Assembly: GCA_050289385.1 (NCBI GenBank)
Contig: JBNKFQ010000194.1
Location: forward strand, 1 to 6,230
Length of the DNA stretch: 6,230 bases
From: JBNKFQ01 sp050289385
Lineage (GTDB): Bacteria; Pseudomonadota; Gammaproteobacteria; Pseudomonadales; Porticoccaceae
Direction of reading: 5' to 3'
Shown: one piece after another, positions 1-6,230 of the stretch
Position numbering within the stretch: position 1 is the stretch's first letter
Layout: the number at the start of each line of letters is the position of its first letter
Made by a program: the position numbers and the translations under genes
The notes under the pieces: model-generated
Seen by the model: the letters and a program-made list of their open reading frames with translations, nothing else
Database searches by the model: none
Told to the model about the DNA's origin: nothing

Positions 1-1
1 G

Positions 2-190
2 GGTTGGTACCAGGACATCAAAAGTAAAACCCCAGCCGGCATCCTGCGAGAGCAGGTTTACCAACAGGCCATCCACAATCAGATGTTGTTTCGCTTGGCG
101 GAGCAGGACGAGCAGAGACTTTCAATGCTCGCGTTGCTGGCGATTTCCGAGCTGGAAAAATCCCGGCCGACACCTCCGGGCAAGAGGTAA
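2..190 (+). CDS. C-terminal fragment of a helical protein, first of three tandem paralogs (5' end outside window)
   Basis: The frame is open from base 2 to the TAA at 188-190 and gives 62 residues; the start lies outside the window. The fragment lines up with the C-terminal ends of the next two genes. It has G-W-Y near its start (compare E-W-W and G-W-H), then A-G-I-L-R-E at residues 12-17 and Y20 (compare T-G-L-Q-R-E and a Y three residues later in both neighbours), followed by about 35 residues of amphipathic leucine/alanine-rich helix and a basic tail. This shared pattern and the tight spacing (6 bases to the next start) indicate a duplicated gene in one operon. The function is unknown. 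I infer that the full protein was exported like its neighbours, but its N-terminus is not visible. Confidence is high that it is coding and moderate that it is a paralog. Confidence 0.75.
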   Translation, partial: GWYQDIKSKTPAGILREQVYQQAIHNQMLFRLAEQDEQRLSMLALLAISELEKSRPTPPGKR

Positions 191-196
191 TGCAGC

Positions 197-1384
197 GTGT
201 GGCTCCGGGTGTGTTCCTTGGCGATGTGTGGGTTACCAATGCTGCTGGCACAGGTCGCCGTTGCCGGTTCGTTTGGCTTCGGTCCCTGTTGTCCGCCCTC
301 CACCTGCGGCATCGTTCCCTGTGACAGAAGGTGTGCGGGTCCATCCATTCGCCAAATGGGCATCTTGGTATCCGGCGCGGCCGACGGTTTGAGTGCGGTG
401 TATGAGACGCTGGGCAAAGACCTGCTTGACGTTGTCCAGTCCATGAGCAACCTGGGGATCGATATTACCGACGCCTATACCACGCGAAATAACGATCTGC
501 TCAAGGGACTTGAGGCCTCTACCGCGCGCATCGAAATGGCCTATGCCCAGACGGAAAAAAACCTGGAGGGCTACACTGATCACACGGTCACGTCGCTGGT
601 CAACGCTCTCACTGAGCAGAGTGTGGTTAGGGGGATTGAGGATAACCGCTTGACCATTGGCGAGACGACCGAACCGGTGAGCGGTGACACCGGGGCCAAC
701 CTCGCGTTGACCTTTCAAACACTTGAGGCCCAGATGGCGCAGGTGTTGGGCCCCTCGGTGGAAGGGTTTCTGCACTATATGAAAGACGGCAACGACACGG
801 TTGCCGCCGCCGGAACTGGGCAGCACAGGGTCCGATCGCTCGCCGCTCTGGAGAATTTTGACCGCCTGGATTATTTGTTGACGCATACGGTATTGGACGA
901 CGCGCACTACCAGTCGATGCAGGACTTGATTGGGTTGACGGTATCGCCAACACCGATGCGCGAGGGTGACCTGCCGCTGGAAACCGATTACGAACTGAAC
1001 CGGCGTCGTCACGCCGTTATGCTGGCGATCGCCTATGGCGCGCTGATGATGCCGGCACTGTCGCGCAAGGGCATCGACAACGGTGATTGGGTGGCGTACT
1101 ACCAAGACCTGTTGCGCAATGGGTCGGGCAGAGCGGGGTTGACCGCCGTTTACCGGGCGGACATCCAGGGCCGGCTGACCGACCCTGAGTGGTGGGCGTC
1201 AGTACGGCGCTTGTCGACGACAGGGCTTCAGCGGGAAATCACCTACCAGCGGGCGATCGCTTTGCACCTGCAGGATCGGATGGACATATTGTCGCAATCG
1301 GCAGATCAAGTGTTGGCCGTTACCCTGGCAAAGCGGCTGGAGACCGAGGCCAGACAGGCCAGACGGATTCACGAGCAGCCATGA
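197..1384 (+). CDS. Exported Cys-rich-headed helical protein of unknown function, second of three tandem paralogs
   Basis: It encodes 395 residues from a GTG start. I chose GTG 197 because it gives a complete Sec signal peptide: basic W-L-R start, hydrophobic stretch, and likely cleavage after A-V-A at residue 23. An AGAGG ribosome-binding site (183-187) lies 9 bases upstream. The mature N-terminus holds five cysteines (31, 32, 37, 42, 46), including C-D-x-x-C-x-G at 42-48; no cysteine follows. The rest is mostly helical and polar. It shares with the next gene a block L-T-x-x-P-x-P (247-253), Y-E-L-x-R-R (265-270) and T-G-L-Q-R-E (342-347). The location is probably periplasmic or outer-membrane associated. 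No enzyme motif is visible. The signal peptide plus helical body resembles type IV secretion or conjugation accessory proteins only in outline, so that is a hypothesis. The stop overlaps the next start. Confidence 0.85.
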   Translation: MWLRVCSLAMCGLPMLLAQVAVAGSFGFGPCCPPSTCGIVPCDRRCAGPSIRQMGILVSGAADGLSAVYETLGKDLLDVVQSMSNLGIDITDAYTTRNNDLLKGLEASTARIEMAYAQTEKNLEGYTDHTVTSLVNALTEQSVVRGIEDNRLTIGETTEPVSGDTGANLALTFQTLEAQMAQVLGPSVEGFLHYMKDGNDTVAAAGTGQHRVRSLAALENFDRLDYLLTHTVLDDAHYQSMQDLIGLTVSPTPMREGDLPLETDYELNRRRHAVMLAIAYGALMMPALSRKGIDNGDWVAYYQDLLRNGSGRAGLTAVYRADIQGRLTDPEWWASVRRLSTTGLQREITYQRAIALHLQDRMDILSQSADQVLAVTLAKRLETEARQARRIHEQP

Positions 1385-2517
1385 AAACGATCGGGGTGCT
1401 TATCGTCGCATTGGTAATATCGCCCGCAGGCTACGCCTGGCAGCCGTGCCTACCGTTTTGTGATATGGCGTGCGGGGGGGTGGCGCTAACCGAGCTGGGG
1501 GTGAATGTCACTGCCGCAATGCAGCAACAGACTGGGACCAACAAGGCGCATCTGCAGGCATTGAGTCAGGTCGCCCGGAGTGTGGTCGATTTGGGGGTCA
1601 ATTCATCCAATGCCTGGACCAACGCCACCCGGGATCAACTGAGCGCTCTCGACGCACGAACCGACCGGCTCCAACTCGCCCAACTGATGGCCATAAAAGC
1701 CGGGGAGGTGGCCGCTGATACGCTTACCAACACCTTTGCCGCGGCATTGAGACAGGCGTATGTAGTCGAACGCGTCAGCGAAAATCAGGCGATGTTGGGT
1801 CCGTCGTCCATGCCGGAAACCGGAGAGATCGGCGCATTGGCGGCGGCGGATCGAAAAACCGCCTATCTGAAGTCCCAACAACTGGTAATGGAGATTACCG
1901 GTAAACAACAGACATACATCAATGAGCTCAAGCAGGGAGACACCTCCATTGCTGTCAGCGCTCGCCTGTCGGCAGTCGATGGCATCGATTACGAACCTCT
2001 GTTAGAGGCTTCCCAAACCCTCTCCGACGATAACTTGAACCATCAACAGGCGCAGCTTACCTATTTGACCAATCCGAAACCGTTGCCTGTGTTAGACGAC
2101 GCTACCCGGGCGACGCCGGAAGGTGAACGTTATGAATTGGCGCGCCGGGTATACAACAGTAATGTGATGTGGATTTACGCTATTGCCGATCAGTTGATTG
2201 CCAGCAGGGCAAAACTCGCGAGTGCCGACTGGGTGCGCTCTTACGCACACCGTGACAGTGCCGACACTGGGTTGAGTTTCAGCGAAAGTCTGGGGTCGTT
2301 GATCCTGGGCCGCATTAGTTCAGAAGGCTGGCACGCGAATATCAAACGGCAAAATGAGACCGGGTTACAGCGCGAGTTGACATACCTGCGGGCGGAGGAA
2401 AACGTCCTGCTGTTTGTATTGTCACAGCGCCGCTCGTGGCGCAACCAACTGCTGGCATTGATCGTTCTTCAAAAATTGAGGGCGAAACAGCTCGAAGTGG
2501 CCGCATTGGCAATTTGA
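1381..2517 (+). CDS. Exported Cys-rich-headed helical protein of unknown function, third of three tandem paralogs
   Basis: It encodes 378 residues. The frame is open back to 1189, but the real start is almost certainly ATG 1381. This start forms an ATGA overlap with the previous stop and begins a clear signal peptide (M-K-T, then a hydrophobic run, cleavage near G-Y-A at 17-19). No good ribosome-binding site precedes it, which fits translational coupling. The mature protein begins W-Q-P-C and has only three cysteines (23, 27, 31), each four residues apart, with C-D-x-x-C-x-G at 27-33 matching the upstream paralog. Further shared blocks are L-T-x-P-x-P (229-234), Y-E-L-x-R-R (251-256) and T-G-L-Q-R-E (327-332) followed by Y. 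The body is alanine/glutamine/leucine-rich and predicted helical. The role is unknown. It probably acts outside the cytoplasm, perhaps together with its paralogs. Confidence 0.85.
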   Translation: MKTIGVLIVALVISPAGYAWQPCLPFCDMACGGVALTELGVNVTAAMQQQTGTNKAHLQALSQVARSVVDLGVNSSNAWTNATRDQLSALDARTDRLQLAQLMAIKAGEVAADTLTNTFAAALRQAYVVERVSENQAMLGPSSMPETGEIGALAAADRKTAYLKSQQLVMEITGKQQTYINELKQGDTSIAVSARLSAVDGIDYEPLLEASQTLSDDNLNHQQAQLTYLTNPKPLPVLDDATRATPEGERYELARRVYNSNVMWIYAIADQLIASRAKLASADWVRSYAHRDSADTGLSFSESLGSLILGRISSEGWHANIKRQNETGLQRELTYLRAEENVLLFVLSQRRSWRNQLLALIVLQKLRAKQLEVAALAI

Positions 2518-2615
2518 AGTTGCCGTGTTTATGCCGCCAACAGTCGAAATTGTCCGAAAGTGGGCTGTTGTTAATGTGTCGCGGGCGTATTCTGTGGTTG
2601 GTAAATTAAATTAGT

Positions 2616-2621
2616 GGGAGG
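2616..2621 (+). promoter_or_regulatory. Ribosome-binding site deciding the start of the acidic gene
   Basis: GGGAGG lies 8 bases before ATG 2630, the standard distance. The frame also has a GTG immediately upstream at 2627, but the ATG is the better start. Two earlier ATGs at 2622 and 2625 share a frame that stops at once (TGA 2628). Confidence 0.7.
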
Positions 2622-2629
2622 ATGATGTG

Positions 2630-3931
2630 ATGGAGGGAGATAACCCACCGAATGCGCCCGACAACGGCGGCACTGCGCTGAGCGACCAACCGGCGTTGCC
2701 CCAGACACTGGAGTCGCCATCCCCAACCGATTCCGAGATACCCGGGCCGGACGATTCGGAGTTGGCAACCAACGCTGGAAATTTGGAGACACCGACCGAA
2801 TACCAAAGCATTCCTGATGAGAATGCCCAGTTGATACCCGAATCGGCAGCCGACCAAAACGAAGAAACCGAGGCCTTATTGAGTGAGTTGGCCGGCGACA
2901 CCGACGACGACGATCCAGACGACGATCCAGACGACGAATCGGAAATCCACCGAGACTTACAGGCAGGCCATGCGCCAGTCGCAACCGATATACAGCCGTT
3001 ACCTGACCTGGAAATCAAGGACGAAAACCCTCCTGATCTCCGAGGGGCAATGCCGACCGATTCGGTATCGCCACCGTCGCCGAATTTGACGCGTTCCACC
3101 AACGACAGCACGCCTGTCACTAAAGCCTCTACCAATGCGCGCAATACCGGTGGCGCAGGCAACAGGGGCAGCGGAGAAGGCGACAGCGAAGGTGTCGAGG
3201 AAGACGAGAACACCGAGAAGGAAAAGAAGCAGCAGCAAATGGGTATGGCGCCGGGTTATCCCGCGCCACCGATGATGCAGTCGAATGTGTTCGGTTGGGT
3301 TGGGGTCGCTCTCGGCTCATTGGTGGGTGGTGTGGTTAGCGGTGGCGCTTGGCTGATCAAAGGCGCGCTCGGCTTGGGAGGTCAGGATAAAGACAAGGTC
3401 CAAGCGGTTCAACAAGCGGTACTGAATAACACGCCGGCGGCCGCCAACGACCAATCGCATCAACAGCAAATAGCCGATTGGCGGCAGAGGCGATTTGACG
3501 GCGAATTTACCCGATTTCAACAAGAGATGGATGCGTACCACCAGGTAATGGACCGTCTGGAGAATACCGAGCTGGCCAAACTTAAACAAATGGAAGAGAG
3601 CGCCGATCCGGCAGTGCGGGCCAGAGTGCCGGAGATGGTGAAAGAAGCCAAGAAAAAGCTGGATTATCTCGGTGTTGACCGCGATTTGGGCGCGTCTCTG
3701 CAGCGCATCGGGCAGTGTGCGAAGCGTGTGGGAATGGAAGCGCAACACAATTCTGATGATTTAAAAAAGTTTGAAGCGAGCATGGCACGGTGGCAGGGAG
3801 AGGCGAAAAAGCGGTTGGATTGTCTACCAGAGCAGGAAAAAAACAGAATGATGGACCGTATTCAGCAAACGTACGATTCTGTGATGAATAGCCTCAGAGC
3901 GATATTTTCAAAATCCATGGGGATGCGTTAA
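2630..3931 (+). CDS. Acidic, proline-rich protein with glycine-zipper hydrophobic segment and helical C-terminus, function unknown
   Basis: It encodes 433 residues with no signal peptide. Residues 1-107 contain no lysine or arginine and about 32 Asp/Glu, with many Pro, Thr, Ser and Asn, so this part is probably disordered. A D-D-D-P repeat lies at 93-103. Low complexity continues to about 195, where a basic cluster begins (E-K-E-K-K-Q-Q-Q, 196-203). A hydrophobic glycine-rich stretch follows at about 220-251, with G225, G229 and G233 spaced as GxxxGxxxG and G238 after them; it could insert in a membrane or pack helices. Residues 252-433 are charged and probably helical or coiled-coil, with two cysteines (363, 398) and a basic C-terminus. 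I do not recognise the family. It lies 112 bases after the paralogs on the same strand, so a shared transcript is possible. It could be a membrane-associated scaffold or a secreted substrate; both are guesses. Confidence 0.8.
   Translation: MEGDNPPNAPDNGGTALSDQPALPQTLESPSPTDSEIPGPDDSELATNAGNLETPTEYQSIPDENAQLIPESAADQNEETEALLSELAGDTDDDDPDDDPDDESEIHRDLQAGHAPVATDIQPLPDLEIKDENPPDLRGAMPTDSVSPPSPNLTRSTNDSTPVTKASTNARNTGGAGNRGSGEGDSEGVEEDENTEKEKKQQQMGMAPGYPAPPMMQSNVFGWVGVALGSLVGGVVSGGAWLIKGALGLGGQDKDKVQAVQQAVLNNTPAAANDQSHQQQIADWRQRRFDGEFTRFQQEMDAYHQVMDRLENTELAKLKQMEESADPAVRARVPEMVKEAKKKLDYLGVDRDLGASLQRIGQCAKRVGMEAQHNSDDLKKFEASMARWQGEAKKRLDCLPEQEKNRMMDRIQQTYDSVMNSLRAIFSKSMGMR
2906..2938 (+). repeat. 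In-frame 12-base tandem repeat encoding D-D-D-P
   Basis: The unit GACGACGATCCA occurs twice in perfect copies (2906-2917, 2918-2929), followed by a partial third copy (2930-2938). It encodes D-D-D-P, D-D-D-P, D-D-E within the acidic half of the gene. A multiple-of-three unit can expand or shrink without breaking the frame. Confidence 0.85.
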
Positions 3932-4040
3932 TTCGGAGTGTCGCCCAGCAGAAAAGGGAAGCGCCGCTATTTTCAATGACTAAAAAATGTTGAAAATGTA
4001 GAAACCGCCAAATGTGTTGAGAGCATACTTAAGTGGCTCC

Positions 4041-4069
4041 ATTATATACAGACTAGCTGTGGGTGTTAA
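4041..4069 (-). promoter_or_regulatory. Near-consensus sigma-70 promoter on the minus strand
   Basis: Read on the minus strand, TTAACA (4069-4064, five of six matches to TTGACA) is followed after exactly 17 bases by a perfect TATAAT (4046-4041). Transcription would start near 4034 and run left toward and into the 3' end of the acidic gene, antisense to it. No gene of normal size lies downstream on that strand in the spacer, so the product could be a small or antisense RNA, or the site may be a relic or chance match in AT-rich DNA. Confidence 0.45.
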
Positions 4070-4656
4070 ACCGAGATGATTTCCAGACAAGGATGGGTGA
4101 TCAGGGCGGCAGCCTGGCAGTAAAATGCCAATCGCTTTTCGAAGAACATTTCAAAGAAGGCATTCATGTGGCCGGGGAAAAACAATTAACTGCTGTATAG
4201 TGGATTGATAACAACCGTCTTAATAAACCGATGAATCAACATATGATCTAGTGGGCTCTTATTGGACATTTCCTGTGGCATCAATAAGGCCATCTGAAAT
4301 ATTTGAAATTTAATTCACTGTTTTTTGTAAATCAAAAACAAAAAATATAAGACACAAATCACAAAACAAAAAAACATATAAATCTATTTTATCAAGAGAA
4401 CGTTTTGGGCGACCTGGCCGTAATTAAATCAAAAAATTTCCAATAAATTCACCGTATTAAATTCATGTGTTTGTGCATTTTTTCTGTGTTATTTTCCCCG
4501 CGAATTTTTCATGGGGATGAAATCCTCCATAAAATATTCGGTTTTTAAAAAAATTGGCTCTATCTGATTTTATTGGTGTGGATTATAATAAAAAGCGATA
4601 AAAAAACAATTTGCTAAAAATATTACCCCGTCACATTTTTATATTTGATTTTTCCG

Positions 4657-4692
4657 ACTTGTGGTGTTGGGCCTTATGCGCCAACACCAAGT
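4657..4692 (+). promoter_or_regulatory. Strong hairpin / inverted repeat upstream of the receptor gene
   Basis: GGTGTTGG (4663-4670) pairs perfectly with CCAACACC (4681-4688), and the stem extends with ACTT (4657-4660) against AAGT (4689-4692) across a two-base bulge. The loop is 10 bases (4671-4680). No run of T follows on either strand, so it is not a typical terminator. It lies about 70 bases before the receptor ATG. It could be a leader-RNA structure or a repressor operator; the sequence does not say which. Confidence 0.45.
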
Positions 4693-4749
4693 CTCCCGCC
4701 TTAAATGGCCGAAAATAAATATTATCGATCGTTGACAATCCATCGTTTT

Positions 4750-4754
4750 AGGAG
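4750..4754 (+). promoter_or_regulatory. Ribosome-binding site of the TonB-dependent receptor gene
   Basis: AGGAG ends 6 bases before ATG 4761. An in-frame TAG at 4749-4751 lies just upstream, so ATG 4761 is the first possible ATG start in this frame. Confidence 0.75.
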
Positions 4755-4760
4755 TGGCTA

Positions 4761-6230
4761 ATGGAGTTTAGAATTAAGAATGGTTGTACCCGACGTTTGG
4801 CAACTGTGCCTATTTTGACAACCATCTGTACCATTTCGGCACTAGCGGAAGCGGATGAATATAATGTCGAAGAAATTGAAATAAGGGTAACTACGGGTTC
4901 AAAGATCCCGAGGGTGGCGTCGGAAGTGTCATCGGCGGTTAAGGAAACAACCTCGTGGTCGTTTTCTCAGCAGGGCGTCCATCAACCCACGGACTATCTG
5001 ACTACACAAACGCGATTGTTCAGCAATCACGCCAATAGTGATAACATTGCCGAGGTCAGTTTGGTTGGCGCGTTCCATGCCAACAGTAGTGGACTGGGTC
5101 CGGAAGCTACACTGGTATTGGTGAACGGTAATCGGCGGGTTCTGTCAGCGGCTACCACCAGTGATGGAGCGCAAGCAGTGAATTTGGCGGAGTTGCCACC
5201 GGCGATCGCGTATGACCGAGTGGAATTTCAACCCAGTGGCGCGTCCTCCGTCTACGGGTCGGACGCGGTAGCTGGAGTGATCAACTACATTACCCACGAC
5301 AGTTTCCAGGGATGGAAGCTGACCGGAGATTTCGCGGGTACCCGAGACGGTCAAAACGATAAGACGTTTAATGCCATGGTTGGTCAGCGCTATGGCAATG
5401 CACATGTGTTGACGGCATTCAGTTACCTGGAGCGTTCGCCACTGTCCGCGGCCGATGTGCGCGAGGAGTACGAATTGCGAAACGCCGGCAGTATCTTCGG
5501 ACAACCGGCAACCTACCTTATACGTGGCGTTCCCGTTCCCGATCCCGCCTGCGAAGAGGTCGCCCAATCAAATCCCAAAACCACGTCCTACGCTGGATCT
5601 CCAGGATTCTGCAACTTCGATTTTGGCGATTTTTTCGGCATCATCAACCAAGAAACAGTGAGTAACTTTTACAGCGAGGTGAAACTGGATTTGTCCGGTG
5701 GAGGCAGCCTGAACTTTGAAGCAAGTTATGTCCAGCATGATACCACCGCCACAACGTCGCCCACACAGCCCTTACTTTTGCCGGCGGTCATTATCCCCGC
5801 GGATAACCCCGGCAATTTTGCCGGCCATCAAATGCTGATGTTTGGTCGCGTGAATGGCAGTGGCAGCGACGCCACGGAAATATCTGTCACTTCAGATACT
5901 TACCACCTGCTATCAGGGTTAACCCTGCCCCTGTCGGAGAACTGGAAGTTGAATGGCACGTTGTCGTATGGGCGGAACGACTATGGATATTCGGATCCCT
6001 CTGACATAGCGGTCGACCGCTTTCAGGCCGCTATAAATGGCGAAGGAGGACCGAATGGCGACCTGTATTACAACCCGCTATATAATGCAGACAACGACCC
6101 AGCCGTGCTGGATTACATTCGCGGGGTCTATGCCTATGACGCCAAGTCTTCACTGGCCGTGGCTGACGTATACCTCACGGGCCGCTTAGCGGGGCTGCCG
6201 GGAGGTGATTTGAAAATTGTGGTTGGAGCA
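4761..6230 (+). CDS. TonB-dependent outer-membrane receptor, N-terminal 490 residues (3' end outside window)
   Basis: The frame is open from ATG 4761 to the window end. Residues 1-29 look like a signal peptide (R-R-L then a hydrophobic run ending S-A-L-A). A TonB-box-like segment, E-E-I-E-I-R-V-T-T-G-S, lies at 37-47. The plug domain spans about 52-178, with T-L-V-L-V-N-G (117-123), R-V-E (153-155) and the hallmark G-A-S-S-V-Y-G-S-D-A-V-A-G-V-I-N (160-175). Barrel strands follow. The cysteine pair C264/C284 followed by N-F-D-F is a pattern I know from large marine and sphingomonad-type receptors of this kind. Such proteins import iron-siderophores, vitamin B12, glycans or other large ligands, using energy from TonB-ExbB-ExbD; the ligand cannot be told here. 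Full receptors are usually 700-1000 residues, so roughly half is present. The gene has its own ribosome-binding site and long leader, so it is probably a separate unit. Confidence 0.92.
   Translation, partial: MEFRIKNGCTRRLATVPILTTICTISALAEADEYNVEEIEIRVTTGSKIPRVASEVSSAVKETTSWSFSQQGVHQPTDYLTTQTRLFSNHANSDNIAEVSLVGAFHANSSGLGPEATLVLVNGNRRVLSAATTSDGAQAVNLAELPPAIAYDRVEFQPSGASSVYGSDAVAGVINYITHDSFQGWKLTGDFAGTRDGQNDKTFNAMVGQRYGNAHVLTAFSYLERSPLSAADVREEYELRNAGSIFGQPATYLIRGVPVPDPACEEVAQSNPKTTSYAGSPGFCNFDFGDFFGIINQETVSNFYSEVKLDLSGGGSLNFEASYVQHDTTATTSPTQPLLLPAVIIPADNPGNFAGHQMLMFGRVNGSGSDATEISVTSDTYHLLSGLTLPLSENWKLNGTLSYGRNDYGYSDPSDIAVDRFQAAINGEGGPNGDLYYNPLYNADNDPAVLDYIRGVYAYDAKSSLAVADVYLTGRLAGLPGGDLKIVVGA

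Larger units (their letters stand above)
3932..4760. other. 829-base intergenic region, AT-rich in its right half, no convincing gene
   Basis: No frame on either strand gives a convincing protein here. The left part (3932 to about 4300) has ordinary composition and holds a minus-strand promoter (4041-4069) and tiny minus-strand frames only. The right part is AT-rich: I count 81 G or C in 4321-4620 (27%) and only 10 in 4321-4380. That stretch carries several A-tracts (4334-4338, 4340-4345, 4363-4366, 4368-4374), which may bend the DNA. A small hairpin TTTCAT-GGGG-ATGAAA lies at 4507-4522 and a large one at 4657-4692. No clear rho-independent terminator follows the acidic gene. The region probably contains the receptor gene's promoter and a long leader, but I cannot place the promoter with confidence. 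Confidence 0.7.

Noticed and set aside
218..232. Lipobox (L-A-M-C-G) in the second paralog
   Set aside because: The cysteine is at residue 11, inside the hydrophobic core, and M is not a usual residue before it; ordinary signal peptidase cleavage after A-V-A fits better.
233..1105. Long minus-strand open frame (290 codons) opposite the second paralog
   Set aside because: The plus strand has a signal peptide, ribosome-binding site, coupled neighbours and paralog motifs; the antisense frame has none of these and is a product of codon bias.
1189..1380. Upstream extension of the third paralog
   Set aside because: It would overlap the C-terminal signature of the second gene and hide the signal peptide; ATG 1381 with ATGA overlap is far better.
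197..2517. Naming the paralogs as specific conjugation or type IV secretion proteins
   Set aside because: Only the general form (signal peptide, helical body, tandem operon) agrees; no diagnostic motif or neighbouring secretion gene is visible in the window.
2538..2570. CAACAG/CTGTTG inverted repeat after the third paralog as a terminator
   Set aside because: The stem is only six pairs with a loop of about 21 bases and no T run.
2611..3213. Minus-strand serine-rich open frame (200 codons)
   Set aside because: It mirrors the Asp/Glu/Thr/Pro-rich low-complexity coding on the plus strand and has no independent support.
4017..4045. Plus-strand promoter TTGAGA-17-CATTAT
   Set aside because: The -10 match is poor (four of six), it overlaps the better minus-strand promoter, and no plus-strand gene follows for 700 bases.
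4115..4130. TGGCA/TGCCA hairpin as a terminator of the acidic gene
   Set aside because: The stem is five pairs only and not followed directly by a T run.
4584..4589. Perfect TATAAT on the plus strand as a receptor promoter
   Set aside because: No acceptable -35 box at 16-18 bases and no correctly placed TGn extension; such hexamers are expected by chance in AT-rich DNA.
4732..4737. Perfect TTGACA just before the receptor gene
   Set aside because: No -10 box exists 16-18 bases downstream; that position falls on the ribosome-binding site and start codon.
5145..5567. Minus-strand open frame inside the receptor gene
   Set aside because: The receptor frame carries clear plug-domain motifs over the same bases.

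Overview
The window looks like a piece of a Gram-negative, probably gammaproteobacterial, chromosome or integrated element. The evidence is a TonB-dependent outer-membrane receptor with its plug domain at the right end, genes with Sec-type signal peptides, and good Shine-Dalgarno sites. The species cannot be read from the sequence. Coding DNA is of moderate to high GC, and the long spacer before the receptor gene is strongly AT-rich (81 G/C out of 300 between 4321 and 4620).

Left part (2-2517, + strand): three tightly packed genes that I read as tandem paralogs. The first survives only as its last 62 codons. The second (GTG start at 197) begins 6 bases after the first ends. The third (ATG at 1381) overlaps the second by ATGA. 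The last two encode exported proteins of about 380-395 residues, with cysteines only just after the signal peptide, a long helical middle, and a shared C-terminal signature (T-G-L-Q-R-E then Y three residues on; the first gene has A-G-I-L-R-E and the same Y). I do not recognise the family. The form is loosely like secretion or conjugation accessory proteins, but nothing here proves that.

Middle part (2630-3931, + strand): a 433-residue protein with no signal peptide. It has a very acidic, proline-rich, apparently disordered N-terminal half, a glycine-zipper hydrophobic segment near residues 220-251, and a charged helical C-terminal region. It follows the paralogs by 112 bases on the same strand and may belong to the same unit. 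Its function is unknown.

Spacer (3932-4760): 829 bases without a convincing gene. It holds a near-consensus sigma-70 promoter on the minus strand (4041-4069) pointing back toward the acidic gene, an A/T-rich island, and a strong hairpin (4657-4692) about 70 bases before the receptor gene.

Right part (4761-6230, + strand): the first 490 codons of a TonB-dependent receptor, running off the window. It looks like an independent transcription unit. The most unusual content is the set of three paralogs plus the acidic glycine-zipper protein.
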